Source: Telluria beijingensis (GTDB lineage Bacteria > Pseudomonadota > Gammaproteobacteria > Burkholderiales > Burkholderiaceae_D). From it: 64,000 nt of DNA. Below, piece by piece: positions 1 through 10,239 of the stretch; position 1 is the first letter of the stretch, and every line of letters begins with the position of its first letter. The notes beneath the pieces were generated by a model. It was given only the letters and a program-made list of their open reading frames with translations, ran no database searches and had not been told where the DNA came from. The DNA is taken from NCBI RefSeq assembly GCF_030770395.1, contig NZ_CP132480.1, positions 3,749,072 to 3,813,071 on the forward strand. The letters are read 5' to 3'. Made by a program: the position numbers and the translations under genes.

Positions 1-487
1 TGTCAGAATACCCCAGCGCGGCCAGCGCATTGAGCACGTCCGCCTGCGCGTCGTCGCGGGCCGTGCCGGCGACCATGCCGATGTCGGCGCCCAGCTTGCC
101 TTTCAGCTCGAGCAGCAGGCGTTCGGCGGTCTTCTTGCCGATGCCCGGCACCTTCACCAGGCGCCCGGTCTCCTGCAAGGTGACGGCCTGCGACAGCTCG
201 GCCACCGTCATGCCGGACAGGATGGCGAGGGCCATGCGCGCGCCGATGCCGGTGATCTTGATCAGCTGGCGAAAAAGCGCGCGTTCGGACGCCGAGCCGA
301 AGCCGAACAGCAGGTGGGCGTCCTCGCGCACCACCAGATGGGTGAACAGCACGACTTTTTCGCCGGTGTGCGGCAGGTTGTAGAAAGTGCTCATCGGCAC
401 GTCGACTTCATAGCCGACGCCATTGCAATCGACCAGCACGTGCGGCGGCGCTTTTTCGAGCAGGATTCCAGAGAGGCGACCGATCAT
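1..487 (-). CDS. ruvA: RuvA, Holliday junction branch-migration subunit (3' part cut off by window edge)
   Basis: RuvA binds four-way DNA junctions as a tetramer and recruits the RuvB helicase for branch migration. I translated the minus strand from ATG at 487: 162 residues are visible, against about 190-200 in a full protein, and the C-terminal RuvB-binding domain is mostly outside the window. The N-terminal OB-fold (about 1-60, starting [12 protein letters not shown]) is followed by two helix-hairpin-helix motifs, ITGIGARMA near 78-86 and [10 protein letters not shown] near 113-122. It lies 18 bp downstream of ruvC in the usual ruvC-ruvA order; ruvB would be expected just beyond base 1. Confidence 0.95.
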   Translation of the reverse strand, partial: MIGRLSGILLEKAPPHVLVDCNGVGYEVDVPMSTFYNLPHTGEKVVLFTHLVVREDAHLLFGFGSASERALFRQLIKITGIGARMALAILSGMTVAELSQAVTLQETGRLVKVPGIGKKTAERLLLELKGKLGADIGMVAGTARDDAQADVLNALAALGYSD

Positions 488-505
488 CGGTTTTCCTTGA
501 ATATT

Positions 506-1045
506 TTATGAAACGAGGCGGCTGTTCTTCATGCGCAGCGCCTGCCCGGCGGGCGACAAGCCATTGAGCAGCGCCAGCGTATCGATGCTGTGGGCATGGC
601 AGATCGCCACGCCGAGGGCGTCGGCGGCATCGGTGCCCGGCAGGCCCGGCAGCTTGAGCAGGCGCGCGACCATGTCCTGCACCTGCGGCTTGGCCGCCTT
701 GCCGGTGCCGACCACGGCCTGCTTGACCTGCACCGCCGTGTATTCGGCCACGTCCAGGTCGGCGCTCACCAGCGCCGTGATCGCCGCACCGCGCGCCTGG
801 CCCAGCAAGAGCGTGGATTGCGGATTCACGTTGACGAAGACTTTTTCGATGGCGGAACAGGCCGGCTGGTAAGTGGCGATGATTTCGCTGACGCCGGCCA
901 GGATGACCTTCAGGCGCGGCGGCAACGCGCCTTCCAGCCCGGTCTTGATGGTGCCGGAGGCAATGTAGCGCAGCCGGGCGCCGTGTTTTTCAATGACGCC
1001 GAAGCCCGTCGTGCGCAGGCCCGGGTCGATGCCGAGAATAATCAT
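506..1045 (-). CDS. ruvC: RuvC, crossover junction endodeoxyribonuclease
   Basis: RuvC resolves Holliday junctions by paired nicks. The 179-residue protein has the normal length and all four acidic metal-binding residues of the RNase H-like fold: D7 (GIDPG), E67 (IEKVF), D139 and D142 ([13 protein letters not shown]). The ATG start gives the canonical [12 protein letters not shown]-terminus. It lies between purH upstream and ruvA downstream on the same strand. A strong hairpin separates it from purH, so it may have its own promoter or be transcribed by read-through. Confidence 0.97.
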   Translation of the reverse strand: MIILGIDPGLRTTGFGVIEKHGARLRYIASGTIKTGLEGALPPRLKVILAGVSEIIATYQPACSAIEKVFVNVNPQSTLLLGQARGAAITALVSADLDVAEYTAVQVKQAVVGTGKAAKPQVQDMVARLLKLPGLPGTDAADALGVAICHAHSIDTLALLNGLSPAGQALRMKNSRLVS

Positions 1046-1121
1046 GGTGGAATGTTACCCCGGCTGGGGGTGTTCGTGGGAAAAATACTGTGCAAAAACA
1101 CAGTTCACCACGCTTCGATCG

Positions 1122-1152
1122 CATCGGGCCGGCCCATTGCGCCGGCCCGATG
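1122..1152. other. Strong hairpin between purH and ruvC
   Basis: A perfect 12 bp stem (catcgggccggc and its complement) closes a 7-nt loop just after the purH stop at 1164. No clear T-run follows on either strand, so it may act as a processing or mRNA-stability hairpin rather than a classical intrinsic terminator. Confidence 0.6.
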
Positions 1153-1163
1153 GGGTCGCCGGA

Positions 1164-2750
1164 TCAGTGACGGAAGTGACGGGTACCGGTGTACAGCATC
1201 ACCACGCCGCGCTCGTCGGCCGCGTCGATCACTTCCTGGTCGCGCATCGAGCCGCCCGGGTGGATGACGCAGGTCGCGCCGGCATCGACGACGACATCCA
1301 GGCCGTCGCGGAACGGGAAGAAGGCATCCGACGCTACGGCCGAACCGGCCAGCGTCAGGCCGGCGTTCTGCGCCTTGATCGAGGCGATGCGGGCCGAGTC
1401 GATACGGCTCATCTGGCCGGCGCCGACGCCCAGCGTCATGCCGTTGGCGCAGAACACGATCGCGTTCGACTTGACGAACTTGGCCACGCGCCAGGCGAAC
1501 ATCATGTCCTGCAGCTGCTGCTGGGTCGGTTGCTTCTTGGTGACCACGCGCAGGTCGCCCAGGCCGACGTTTTTCGCATCCGGCGACTGCACCAGCAGGC
1601 CGCCGCCGACGCGCTTGACGTCGTAGTTGTTCTGGCCGGCGCCCAGTGCGATCTCGAGCAGGCGCACGTTCTGCTTGGCCGCCATGATCTGGCGTGCCTC
1701 GGCCGTGAACGATGGCGCGATCAGCACTTCGACGAACAGCTTCGACAGGGCTTCGGCCGCCTTGCCGTCGACTTCGACGTTGAAGGCGATGATGCCGCCG
1801 AAGGCCGAGGTCGGGTCGGTCTGCAGCGCGCGCGAGTAGGCGTCCAGCGCATCGACACCGATCGCCACGCCGCACGGGTTGGCGTGCTTGACGATCACGC
1901 AGCCGGCCGGCTGGCCCAGGCCGCCAAGCGACTTGACGCATTCCCAGGCCGCGTCGGCATCGGCGATATTGTTGTACGACAGTTCCTTGCCCTGCAACTG
2001 GGTGTAGTTGGCCAGCGCGCCGTCGACCGTGACCAGGTCGCGGTAGAAGGCGGCGCCCTGGTGCGGGTTCTCGCCGTAGCGCATGTCCTGGACTTTTTCG
2101 AAGCCCATGTTCAGGGTCTGCGGGAAGCTCGAGCGGGTCGCGTGCGCGCGGTCTTCGCCCAGGCTGGTCAGGTAATTCGTGATGGCGCCGTCGTATTGCG
2201 CGGTGTGCGCGAACACTTTTTTCGCCAGGCGGAACTTGGTCTCATAGCTGACCGGGCCGGTGGCTTCGCCCTGGCCCTTCATTTCGGCCAGCACCACGCC
2301 ATAGTCCACCGGGTCGACGATCACGACCACGTCGCGGTGGTTCTTGGCCGCCGAGCGCAGCATGGTCGGGCCGCCGATGTCGATGTTCTCGATCGCGTCT
2401 TCCAGCGAGCACTCTTGCCTGGCAACCGTCTGCTGGAACGGATACAGGTTGACCACGACCATGTCGATCTGCGGAATATGATGCTCTTCCAGCTTGGCGA
2501 CGTGCTCCGGGAAATCGCGACGCGCCAGGATGCCGCCGTGGACCTTCGGGTGCAGGGTCTTGACGCGGCCATCCAGCATTTCCGGGAAACCGGTGTAGTC
2601 GGCGACTTCGGTCACCGGCACACCGTTATCCTGCAGCAGCTTGGCGGTGCCGCCGGTGGACAGGATGTTGACGCCGAGTGCGGACAGCGCACGCGCGAAA
2701 TCGAGCACGCCGGTCTTGTCGGATACGGAAATGAGAGCTTGTTTGATCAT
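1164..2750 (-). CDS. purH: PurH, AICAR transformylase / IMP cyclohydrolase
   Basis: This bifunctional enzyme does the last two steps of IMP synthesis: formylation of AICAR, then ring closure of FAICAR. The 528-residue length is normal. The N-terminal MGS-like cyclohydrolase domain starts [14 protein letters not shown] and includes [14 protein letters not shown]. The C-terminal transformylase domain has the conserved [11 protein letters not shown] motif. It ends RHFRH, as is typical. It lies downstream of dusB-fis on the same strand, 84 bp after fis, so co-transcription is possible. Confidence 0.98.
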   Translation of the reverse strand: MIKQALISVSDKTGVLDFARALSALGVNILSTGGTAKLLQDNGVPVTEVADYTGFPEMLDGRVKTLHPKVHGGILARRDFPEHVAKLEEHHIPQIDMVVVNLYPFQQTVARQECSLEDAIENIDIGGPTMLRSAAKNHRDVVVIVDPVDYGVVLAEMKGQGEATGPVSYETKFRLAKKVFAHTAQYDGAITNYLTSLGEDRAHATRSSFPQTLNMGFEKVQDMRYGENPHQGAAFYRDLVTVDGALANYTQLQGKELSYNNIADADAAWECVKSLGGLGQPAGCVIVKHANPCGVAIGVDALDAYSRALQTDPTSAFGGIIAFNVEVDGKAAEALSKLFVEVLIAPSFTAEARQIMAAKQNVRLLEIALGAGQNNYDVKRVGGGLLVQSPDAKNVGLGDLRVVTKKQPTQQQLQDMMFAWRVAKFVKSNAIVFCANGMTLGVGAGQMSRIDSARIASIKAQNAGLTLAGSAVASDAFFPFRDGLDVVVDAGATCVIHPGGSMRDQEVIDAADERGVVMLYTGTRHFRH

Positions 2751-2834
2751 GGTGTGGCCTATGGTTGGTAATTCGTGCGCCGGGGCGATATGTCGCGGCT
2801 ACGCATCCCGAGGCGCGGCCACGTCGAGCCGTGC

Positions 2835-3068
2835 TTAGAGCAGCCCGTGCTCCTGCAGTTTCTTGCGCAAAGTGTTCCGGTTGATGCCCAGCATCTGCGC
2901 GGCGTGCGACTGGTTGCCGTCGGCGCGCGACATGACGACCTCGAGGACGGGCTTTTCGACGGTCAACACCATCATGTCGTAGATGTTGGTCGGCTTTTGT
3001 TCGCCCAGATCGTTGAAATAGTCTTCGAGACTCTTCTGGACGACTTCCTGGATACTTTCTTTGCTCAT
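2835..3068 (-). CDS. fis: Fis family DNA-binding protein
   Basis: A small nucleoid-associated regulator of 77 residues. The C-terminal half (about 45-77) is a Fis-type helix-turn-helix: NQSHAAQMLGINRNTLRKKL. The N-terminal half is acidic and would form the dimer core. Betaproteobacterial Fis proteins are shorter than the 98-residue E. coli protein, so the length is not a truncation. It follows dusB by 91 bp, the conserved dusB-fis order, and precedes purH. Confidence 0.95.
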   Translation of the reverse strand: MSKESIQEVVQKSLEDYFNDLGEQKPTNIYDMMVLTVEKPVLEVVMSRADGNQSHAAQMLGINRNTLRKKLQEHGLL

Positions 3069-3159
3069 GTCTTCTGCTGCTTCATCCTGGTTTAATGATT
3101 GCTGCGCTCACGCACAGCGCGTCCCCGTGTTCTTCTTGTGGTGTGCTGATTGTTGATGC

Positions 3160-4185
3160 TTATGCCGCGATCGCGTCGACATCCGGATGCGAGGGGCGGT
3201 ATTGTAACCGCTCGCCATGCCGGTGCTGCGATTTGAAAAAGGCGTCGACCGCCGCCAGTTGCTCGGCAGTCGATTCCAGCAAGTTCATGCGCTGCCTAAA
3301 TTCTTCGCCGCCCGGCAAGTCCTGGACATACCAGCCGATGTGCTTGCGCGCGGTGCGCACGCCGACGTATTCGCCATAGAAGGCGTAATGGGCCGGCAAA
3401 TGCTCGTTCATCAATTCGCGCACCTCGTCCACCAGCGGCGCCGGCAAGTGTTCGCCGGTGCGCAGGTAGTGGTCGATCTCGCGGCAGATCCAGGGCCGGC
3501 CCTGGGCCGCGCGGCCGATCATGACCGCATCGGCGCCGGTGTAGTCGAGCACGAACTTCGCCTTCTCGGGCGTCGTGATGTCGCCATTGGCCACCAGCGG
3601 AATGCTGACTGCCTGCTTCACGGCGCGGATGGTGTCGTACTCGGCATCGCCCTTGTAGCCGTCGGCGCGGGTGCGGCCGTGCAGGGTCAGCATCTGGATG
3701 CCGGCCTGCTCGGCCAGGCGCGCGATGCGCAGGGCGTTCCTGTTCTCGCGGTCCCAGCCGGTGCGGAATTTCAGCGTGACCGGCACGTCGACCGCCTCGA
3801 CCACGGCGTGCAGGATGCGCTCGACCAGGTCTTCGTGTTGCAGCAGGGCCGAACCGCACCAGCTATTGCACACTTTCTTGACCGGACACCCCATATTGAT
3901 GTCGATGATCTGGGCGCCGCGCTCGACATTGAACTTCGCGCAATCGGCGAGGTCTTTAGGATCGGCGCCGGCGATTTGCACGGCCTTCGGCTCCATCTCG
4001 CCGGCGTGGTCGGTGCGGCGTGACGTCTTTTCGCTTGCCCACAGGCGCGGGTTCGACGCCGCCATCTCGGACACCGCATAGCCCGCGCCGAGCTGCTTGC
4101 ACAGCTGCCGGAACGGGCGGTCCGTCACTCCGGCCATCGGGGCGACAAAGACGTTATTACGCAAGTGATATGGACCGATTTGCAC
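3160..4185 (-). CDS. dusB: DusB, tRNA-dihydrouridine synthase
   Basis: An FMN- and NADPH-dependent enzyme that reduces specific uridines in tRNA. The 341-residue protein is a TIM barrel opening VAPMAGVTDRPFRQL. It carries the catalytic-cysteine signature NMGCPVKK, the LHGRTRADGY phosphate/FMN loop, and GADAVMIGRAAQGRPW near the C-terminal side of the barrel. Translation begins at GTG (4185), the only start that preserves the family N-terminus (xQIGPYHLRN). It is the first gene of the dusB-fis(-purH) unit. Confidence 0.96.
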   Translation of the reverse strand: MQIGPYHLRNNVFVAPMAGVTDRPFRQLCKQLGAGYAVSEMAASNPRLWASEKTSRRTDHAGEMEPKAVQIAGADPKDLADCAKFNVERGAQIIDINMGCPVKKVCNSWCGSALLQHEDLVERILHAVVEAVDVPVTLKFRTGWDRENRNALRIARLAEQAGIQMLTLHGRTRADGYKGDAEYDTIRAVKQAVSIPLVANGDITTPEKAKFVLDYTGADAVMIGRAAQGRPWICREIDHYLRTGEHLPAPLVDEVRELMNEHLPAHYAFYGEYVGVRTARKHIGWYVQDLPGGEEFRQRMNLLESTAEQLAAVDAFFKSQHRHGERLQYRPSHPDVDAIAA

Positions 4186-4333
4186 AGCAGAAAAACTCAG
4201 AAGTTTCTTGGGAACCTGCTATTTTACCCCAAGCGCTGCTCAAATTATCAGCAAATTTACATTGATTGTTGCGCGTGCGTTATTGGCAGGCCATTGAAAC
4301 CGGCGTTGCACCGGATCGTTTGCCGTCTGCCGC

Positions 4334-5014
4334 TCACGGCAGATCGTCCAGCGCCACCTGGCGCAGATGGTCGGTTTCGCCCCAGCTGACGAGCCGCAGC
4401 TTGCCATCCTCGACCACGAAGCGATTGATACTGGCGTTATGCACCTTGAAGTTGCGCGGGGTTTCCAGCGGCAGGCCAAGCGCGGCCCGGTAGGCGCATT
4501 CGAGCACGCCGCCATGCGCGACCAGCGCCAGCACCTGGCCGGGATGGCGCGCCGCGTGGCCCAGGATGGCGCGCGTCGCCCTCTCATAGAAGCTGAGGAA
4601 AGTTTCACCCTGATTCTGACCTGGCGGCAAGACCGCATTGACGTTGCGCGCCTGCCAGGCTGCGAACTCGAGCGGAAAGCGGGCGGCGATTTCGCTGTAC
4701 AGCAAACCCTCGAAACCGCCATAGCAGCGCTCGCGTAGCTGGGAATCGCATTGCACGCCCCGGTCAGCCGATGCGCCGCGTGCGCGCACGATCGCTTCGG
4801 CCGTCTGCCGCGCCCGCGCCAGGTCGCTGGACAGGACGGCATCGATGCGTTCGCCCGCCAGCGCCGCGCCCAGCGCCGCGGCCTGGCGTTCGCCTTCGGC
4901 ATTGAGCGGGATATCGAGATGGCCCTGCAGCCGGCGTTCGGCATTCCAGGCGGTTTCGCCGTGGCGGATCAGGAGGATCGTGGTCGCGCCCACGGCGGCA
5001 TCGTTCTGGGTCAT
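4334..5014 (-). CDS. Histidine phosphatase (phosphoglycerate mutase-like) family protein
   Basis: A 226-residue member of the histidine phosphatase superfamily. The catalytic RHGET motif (LIRHGETAWN) is near residue 17, with LSSDLARARQTAEAI and the second catalytic histidine in LVAHGGVLEC. The combination fits the cofactor-dependent mutase/phosphatase branch (CobC/GpmB-like), and the substrate cannot be told from sequence. I used ATG at 5014 because the longer reading frame upstream shadows the PEBP gene. It is co-directional with PEBP, dtd and tyrS upstream, separated by about 50 bp from PEBP. Confidence 0.9.
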   Translation of the reverse strand: MTQNDAAVGATTILLIRHGETAWNAERRLQGHLDIPLNAEGERQAAALGAALAGERIDAVLSSDLARARQTAEAIVRARGASADRGVQCDSQLRERCYGGFEGLLYSEIAARFPLEFAAWQARNVNAVLPPGQNQGETFLSFYERATRAILGHAARHPGQVLALVAHGGVLECAYRAALGLPLETPRNFKVHNASINRFVVEDGKLRLVSWGETDHLRQVALDDLP

Positions 5015-5063
5015 GAGGTTCTTGCACCCGAACCTCGGGGCGGTGAAAAAGTGGGGAAGCCGG

Positions 5064-5741
5064 TTATTTGGACTGGTCGGTGGACAGGTCGGCCGTGACC
5101 CGTGGATTGAGCGAATACGTGCCGAAGATGCGCGCCTCGTCGAGGATATGGCCCTGGATCGCCATGCGCGCCTCTTGGCCGGTGAACCGCCCTTCGAGCG
5201 GCAGGCGCGGGATGTCGAGCGCATACAGCGTGAATACATAGTGGTGCACGCGCTCGTCGTTCCACGGCGGGCATGGGCCATCGTAGCCGTGGTATTCGCC
5301 CGCCATGTCGGGGTCGCCCGCGAACCAGCCGGTATAGTCGTTGACGCCGTGGCGCAACTGGTGCTCGGTGCCGTTCTTGACCGTGAAGGCGACGTCGGGA
5401 CCGGGCTTGCCATGCGGCGTGACCATGTCGGAAAACATGCCCTCGGCCAGCGATTTGAGGCAGACCGGGATATCGGCCAGCGTCCAGTGGAAAAAGTCGA
5501 CGCGCGGCAGGGATGCCGGCACGGTGCGCCCCTCGCGGTTGACGTCGCCGCCTTCGGACGGCACGTCGGGATCGTGGCAGATCAGCACCAGCGACTGGGT
5601 GCCGGCCGGCACGTCGTCCCAGGCGATATGGGGATTGCGGTTACTCGACAGCTTGACGTGGGTGTCGGGATCGCTGACCGCGAACGCGCAGGCGGCAGGG
5701 ATGTCTGCCCCGTCGGTGAATGAGTCGCTCCAGATTCGCAT
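5064..5741 (-). CDS. YbhB/YbcL family PEBP-like protein
   Basis: A phosphatidylethanolamine-binding-protein fold of 225 residues, somewhat longer than the roughly 160-180 of E. coli YbhB. Family hallmarks are CHDPDVPS, the FFHWTLADIP segment with the conserved HW, and YDGPCPPWNDERVHHYVFTLYALD near the C-terminal half. It has no signal peptide, so it is probably cytoplasmic. Function in bacteria is poorly defined. It sits between dtd and the histidine phosphatase with gaps near 50 bp, consistent with one operon. Confidence 0.92.
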   Translation of the reverse strand: MRIWSDSFTDGADIPAACAFAVSDPDTHVKLSSNRNPHIAWDDVPAGTQSLVLICHDPDVPSEGGDVNREGRTVPASLPRVDFFHWTLADIPVCLKSLAEGMFSDMVTPHGKPGPDVAFTVKNGTEHQLRHGVNDYTGWFAGDPDMAGEYHGYDGPCPPWNDERVHHYVFTLYALDIPRLPLEGRFTGQEARMAIQGHILDEARIFGTYSLNPRVTADLSTDQSK

Positions 5742-5788
5742 ATGACCTCCCAGGCTATGTGTTGGACCAGTGGCGCCGGGCGCGGGTT

Positions 5789-6247
5789 TCAGCGCGCCGC
5801 CACGACCGGATCAAACCGCAGCCAGAATGTGACCGGGCCATCGTTGATGAGCGACACTTTCATGTCGGCGCCGAATACACCGGTCTCGACAATGCCATGG
5901 CGCTCCCGCGCCTGGCGCACGGCATGGTCGAACAGGCGCCGCCCGTCTTCCGGCGCGGCGGCCGGCGTGAACGAGGGCCGCGTGCCCGATTTCGTATCGG
6001 CCGCCAGCGTGAACTGCGGCACCAGCAGCAGGCCGCCCTTGGTATCGGCCAGGCTGCGGTTCATCTTGCCGGCTTCGTCGGAAAACACGCGGTAGCCCAG
6101 CAATTTGGTCAACAGCAGGTCGGCTTCGCGCTCGGTATCGCCCTTCTCGGCGCACAGCAGCACCATCAGGCCGGGACCGATGGCGCCGACGGTCTGGCCA
6201 TCGACGCGCACCGCCGCCTCGCTCACGCGTTGCAGCAGCCCGATCAT
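5789..6247 (-). CDS. dtd: Dtd, D-aminoacyl-tRNA deacylase
   Basis: Removes D-amino acids (and mischarged glycine) from tRNA, a proofreading step. The 152-residue protein begins [17 protein letters not shown] and has both active-site motifs, [11 protein letters not shown] (SQxT-like) and the C-terminal NDGPVTFWL (NxGP[VF]T). Its ATG overlaps the tyrS stop as ATGA (6244-6247), so translation is probably coupled to tyrS. This makes biological sense because Dtd recycles D-Tyr-tRNA made by TyrS. Confidence 0.97.
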   Translation of the reverse strand: MIGLLQRVSEAAVRVDGQTVGAIGPGLMVLLCAEKGDTEREADLLLTKLLGYRVFSDEAGKMNRSLADTKGGLLLVPQFTLAADTKSGTRPSFTPAAAPEDGRRLFDHAVRQARERHGIVETGVFGADMKVSLINDGPVTFWLRFDPVVAAR

Positions 6248-7521
6248 CGATCCGTCGCACCGGAAGACAAGGTCACGCGGGCGAACTTGCGCTTGCCGAC
6301 CTGCACCACGACGGTGCCGGCCGCCACTTGCAAACCCTTGTCGCTGACCACGGCGCCGTCGATGCGCACGCCGCCCTGGTCGACCATGCGCATGGCTTCC
6401 GAAGTCGAGGCGCACAGGCCGGCCGCCTTCAGCAGTTGCGGCAGGCCCATAGGCGCGCCGGACAATGTCACTTCTGGCACGTCGTCCGGGATGCCTCCCT
6501 TGGAGCGGTTGACGAAGTCGGCCAGCGCATCGTCGGCCGCCTGGGCCGAGTGGAAGCGGGTGACGATCTCCTTGCCCAGCGCCACTTTCGCATCGCGCGG
6601 GTTGGCGCCGCCGTCGATGGTCGCCTTCAGCGCCGCGATATCGTCCAGCGAGCGGAACGACAGCAGGTTGAAATACTTCCACATCATCTCGTCCGAGATG
6701 CTCATCAGCTTGCCGAACATGCTGTTCGGGGCTTCGGTGATGCCAATATAGTTGTTCTTGGACTTGGACATCTTGTCGACGCCGTCCAGGCCTTCCAGCA
6801 GCGGCATGGTCAAGATGCACTGCGGCTCCTGGCCATAGTCCTTCTGCAGCTCGCGGCCAACCAGCAAGTTGAATTTCTGGTCCGTTCCACCCAGCTCAAG
6901 ATCCGACTGCAAAGCGACCGAATCGTAGCCCTGCATCAGCGGATACAGGAACTCATGCACGGCGATCGGAGTCCCACTCTTGTAGCGCTTGGTGAAGTCG
7001 TCGCGCTCCATCATGCGCGCCACGGTGTAGCGCGAGGCAAGCTGGATCATGCCGCGCGCGCCCAATGGGTCGCACCATTCCGAGTTGTAGCGAATTTCCG
7101 TGCGGCTGGCGTCCAGCACCAGCGACGCCTGGCGGAAATACGTCATCGCGTTTTCCTCGACCTGCTCGCGGGTCAGCGGCGGGCGGGTGGCGTTGCGGCC
7201 CGACGGGTCGCCAATCATGGAGGTGAAGTCGCCAATCAGAAAGATCACCTGGTGGCCCAGGTCTTGCAATTGACGCAACTTGTTCAGCACTACAGTGTGT
7301 CCAAGATGCAAGTCCGGCGCCGTCGGATCGAGGCCCAGTTTGATGCGCAGCGGCTTGCCGGTTTGCTCCGACCGCGCCAGCTTTTGCGCGAAGTCGCTCT
7401 CGATCAGCAATTCGTCGACGCCGCGCTTGGCGATGGCCAGCGATTCAAGAACCTTATCAGTCAGTGGCAAAGGTTTATTGGAAGTTGCCGTAGTGCCATC
7501 ACCGGCTGCGTTTGAGGTCAT
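6244..7521 (-). CDS. tyrS: TyrS, tyrosyl-tRNA synthetase
   Basis: A class I aminoacyl-tRNA synthetase of 425 residues. The HIGH-type motif is HLGH ([13 protein letters not shown]), and the second signature is KMSKS ([10 protein letters not shown]). A C-terminal S4-like RNA-binding domain follows ([19 protein letters not shown]). The order HLGH/KMSKS and the S4 domain match the TyrRS form common in proteobacteria. It overlaps dtd by 4 bp downstream and is divergent from the M23 peptidase gene. Confidence 0.97.
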   Translation of the reverse strand: MTSNAAGDGTTATSNKPLPLTDKVLESLAIAKRGVDELLIESDFAQKLARSEQTGKPLRIKLGLDPTAPDLHLGHTVVLNKLRQLQDLGHQVIFLIGDFTSMIGDPSGRNATRPPLTREQVEENAMTYFRQASLVLDASRTEIRYNSEWCDPLGARGMIQLASRYTVARMMERDDFTKRYKSGTPIAVHEFLYPLMQGYDSVALQSDLELGGTDQKFNLLVGRELQKDYGQEPQCILTMPLLEGLDGVDKMSKSKNNYIGITEAPNSMFGKLMSISDEMMWKYFNLLSFRSLDDIAALKATIDGGANPRDAKVALGKEIVTRFHSAQAADDALADFVNRSKGGIPDDVPEVTLSGAPMGLPQLLKAAGLCASTSEAMRMVDQGGVRIDGAVVSDKGLQVAAGTVVVQVGKRKFARVTLSSGATDR

Positions 7522-7551
7522 AAAATTCGTGTAGGAAATTGGCTAAAGCGG

Positions 7552-7578
7552 TTGTAGGACCACATCTTTTGGTATAAT
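7552..7578 (+). promoter_or_regulatory. Probable sigma70 promoter of the M23 peptidase gene
   Basis: A perfect TATAAT at 7573-7578 lies 15 bp after TTGTAG (7552-7557), in the divergent spacer between tyrS and the M23 gene and about 90 bp before the chosen start. The spacer is short of the ideal 17 bp. Confidence 0.55.
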
Positions 7579-7669
7579 TCACGATCCTGTTTTCGTTTCC
7601 TAGAGAAAACTTTTTCGGAAACGGCAGACATGGCCCTTGAAAGTTCAGCCGCAAATTTTAACTGATTGC

Positions 7670-9034
7670 ATGAACCCTATACAGAAAATCACTGGTAAAA
7701 GCCTGCTAGCGCTAGTGCCGAAGACCCGCAAAGCCCGCGTCCTGAGCGCCGGCGCCGTCTTCCTCAGCGTGTGCGCCTTCGGCGCCGTGGGTGTTGCCCC
7801 GATCGCTCCCGATCCCTCCGACCTGCCCGTCACCTCCGTTGCGCAAGACCTGGAACTGCCGAACCTGGCCGAACAGATCGCCGCGCTGCAGCAGGACGAG
7901 CAGCAATTCATCCACGAAGAACGCATTCGCCGCGGCGATTCGCTCGGCTCGCTCTTCACCCGTCTTGGCATCGAAGACGCGCAAGCGCAAAAATTCGTTC
8001 GCTCCGACAAACTCGCCAAGCGCCTGCTGTCGCTCCAGACCGGCAAGCGCATCCAGGCCGAGACCGACGAGAACGGCCTGCTGCTGTCGATGCGCGCCAC
8101 CGTCACCGACGGCAAGAATGGCGAAGCACGCACGATCAGCGTCGAGCGCAAGGGCGAGGCATTCGTCGCCCTCGAAGCGCCGGCCAAGCTCGAGCGCCGC
8201 GTCGAAATGCGTTCGCGCGAGATCACCTCGTCGCTGTACGCGGCCACCGACGCCAATGTCGACGGCGGCAGCATCCCGGATTCGGTCGTCGGCCAGATCA
8301 TCGAGATGTTCTCGACCAATATCGACTTCCGCAGCGACGTCAAGCGCGGCGACCGTTTCAATGTCGTGTACGAGACCTTCTGGCTCGACGGCGAACTGAT
8401 CAAGACTGGCCGCATCCTGGCCGGCGAGTTCGTCAACCGCGGCACCAGCTACCAGTCGGTCTGGTACGAAGATCCGGTCAGCAAGCAAGGCGGTTACTAC
8501 TCGCTCGACGGCAAGTCGCTCAAGAAAGCCTTCCTCAAGTCGCCGTTGCAATACTCGCGTATTTCGTCGGGTTTCTCGATGCGCGTGCACCCGATCTCGG
8601 GCAAGTTCAAGGCCCATAAAGGCGTCGACTTCGCCGCCGCCACCGGCACCCCGATCCGCGCCGTGGCCGATGCCACCGTCGATTTCGCCGGCAATGGCAA
8701 TGGCTACGGCAATATGGTCGTCCTGAAGCACTGGTCGAACTACAGCACCGCCTACGCCCACATGAGCCGTATCGCGCCAGGCATGCGCAAGGGCACCAAG
8801 ATCAGCCAGGGCCAGGTGATCGGCTACGTCGGCTCGACCGGCTGGTCGACCGGCCCGCACCTGCACTACGAGTTCCGCGTCGCTGGCGTGGCCAAGGATC
8901 CGAACAAGTTCAAGTCGCTGGCCCAGCAACCGCTGAACCAGGCCGAACTGGCACGCTTCCGCATGGCGGCTGCCGAGATGAACCACCGCTTCTCGCTGAT
9001 GGCGCCAAGCGGCTCGTCGATGGCAGCACGCTAA
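7670..9034 (+). CDS. M23 family metallopeptidase with LysM-like (OapA) region
   Basis: A probable periplasmic, inner-membrane-anchored peptidoglycan DD-endopeptidase (MepM-like), 454 residues from ATG 7670; a TTG 33 bp upstream is in frame but less likely. A single membrane anchor lies near residues 25-42, followed by an OapA/LysM-like region (RRGDSLGSLFTRLGI) and the C-terminal M23 domain. Its zinc ligands are visible: HxxxD (H316-D320, HKGVD) and HxH (H397, H399, PHLHYEF). The tyrS-M23-anmK-erpA-argC neighbourhood is shared with Pseudomonas and links wall hydrolysis to muropeptide recycling. Confidence 0.95.
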   Translation: MNPIQKITGKSLLALVPKTRKARVLSAGAVFLSVCAFGAVGVAPIAPDPSDLPVTSVAQDLELPNLAEQIAALQQDEQQFIHEERIRRGDSLGSLFTRLGIEDAQAQKFVRSDKLAKRLLSLQTGKRIQAETDENGLLLSMRATVTDGKNGEARTISVERKGEAFVALEAPAKLERRVEMRSREITSSLYAATDANVDGGSIPDSVVGQIIEMFSTNIDFRSDVKRGDRFNVVYETFWLDGELIKTGRILAGEFVNRGTSYQSVWYEDPVSKQGGYYSLDGKSLKKAFLKSPLQYSRISSGFSMRVHPISGKFKAHKGVDFAAATGTPIRAVADATVDFAGNGNGYGNMVVLKHWSNYSTAYAHMSRIAPGMRKGTKISQGQVIGYVGSTGWSTGPHLHYEFRVAGVAKDPNKFKSLAQQPLNQAELARFRMAAAEMNHRFSLMAPSGSSMAAR

Positions 9035-9053
9035 GCCGCATAGCTCCATATAG

Positions 9054-9092
9054 AACGCCCTCTCGCATTTCGATGCCAGGGGGCGTTTTCTT
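9054..9092 (+). terminator. Intrinsic terminator after the M23 gene
   Basis: An imperfect stem (aacgccctct with agggggcgtt) and a T-rich tail (ttttctttt) lie between the M23 stop at 9034 and anmK at 9113. Confidence 0.7.
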
Positions 9093-9112
9093 TTATATGC
9101 ATTGAGTACACC

Positions 9113-10210
9113 ATGACCGCAACTTCCTCTCTCTACATCGGCCTGATGTCCGGCACCAGCCTCGACGGCGTCGACGGCGTGCTGGCCGACTTTTCCAACG
9201 GCGCCATCCAGACCGTGGCCGCTGCCTTCACGCCCTTCCCCGCCGAACTGCGCAGCGAGCTGATGGCGCTGCAAGCGGCCAGCGAGAACGAACTCGAGCG
9301 CGAGGCGCTGGCCGCCAATGGCCTGGCCCTGGCCTATGCCGACTGCGTGCGCGCGCTGCTGCCGTCCAGCCCCGGCCCGGTGGCCGCGGTCGCCGTCCAC
9401 GGCCAGACCATCCGCCACCGCCCCGAACTGGGTTTTACCCGCCAGACCAATAATCCCGCCCTGCTGGCCGAACTCACTGGCCTGGACGTGATCGCCGACT
9501 TCCGCAGCCGCGACATCGCCGCCGGCGGCCAGGGCGCGCCGCTGGTGCCGGCCTTCCACGAAGCGGCCTTCGGCAAGCCGGGCACGGCGCGCGTGGTGGT
9601 GAATATCGGGGGCATCGGCAATATCAGCGTGCTGCATGGCGACGGCCGCGTGACCGGCTTCGATACCGGTCCCGGCAATGTATTGATGGATTTGTGGATC
9701 GCGCGCCACCAGGGCCGCGCCTATGACGAAGACGGCGCCTGGGCCGCCAGTGGCGCTGTGCACCAGGCCCTGCTGGACGAGTTGCTCGACGAGCCCTATT
9801 TCCGCCAGCCGGCGCCCAAGAGCACGGGCCGCGACCTGTTCCATGAGCCATGGCTGAACGCCAAGCTCGCGCGGTTTGGCGACGTTGCACCCGCGGACGT
9901 GCAGGCGACCTTGACGCAATTGACGGCAGTGACGATCGCGCGCGCGATCGTCGATGCGGGTGTGACGCCGGAGGCGGTGTATGTGTGCGGCGGCGGCGCC
10001 TATAACGGCGCGCTGCTGCGCGCCATCAGCGCCGGGCTGGACGGTGTGAACGTCGAATCGACGGCGGCGCTGGGCGTGGCGCCGAACCGGGTCGAGGCGC
10101 TCGCCTTCGCCTGGCTGGGCTGGCGCTTTGCCAACCGCGAACCGGGCAACCTGCCGGCCGTCACCGGCGCGCGCGGGCCGCGCATCCTCGGCGCGCTCTA
10201 TCCGGCCTGA
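9113..10210 (+). CDS. anmK: AnmK, anhydro-N-acetylmuramic acid kinase
   Basis: Phosphorylates and hydrolyses 1,6-anhydroMurNAc to MurNAc-6-P in cell-wall recycling. The 365-residue protein has the phosphate-binding [14 protein letters not shown] at the N-terminus, [25 protein letters not shown], and the C-terminal [11 protein letters not shown], all in the family order. It follows the M23 peptidase on the same strand after a terminator, and it is convergent with the small gene at 10240-10506. Confidence 0.97.
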   Translation: MTATSSLYIGLMSGTSLDGVDGVLADFSNGAIQTVAAAFTPFPAELRSELMALQAASENELEREALAANGLALAYADCVRALLPSSPGPVAAVAVHGQTIRHRPELGFTRQTNNPALLAELTGLDVIADFRSRDIAAGGQGAPLVPAFHEAAFGKPGTARVVVNIGGIGNISVLHGDGRVTGFDTGPGNVLMDLWIARHQGRAYDEDGAWAASGAVHQALLDELLDEPYFRQPAPKSTGRDLFHEPWLNAKLARFGDVAPADVQATLTQLTAVTIARAIVDAGVTPEAVYVCGGGAYNGALLRAISAGLDGVNVESTAALGVAPNRVEALAFAWLGWRFANREPGNLPAVTGARGPRILGALYPA

Positions 10211-10239
10211 GTATGAGGGCTGAGAATCCGGCCTGAATA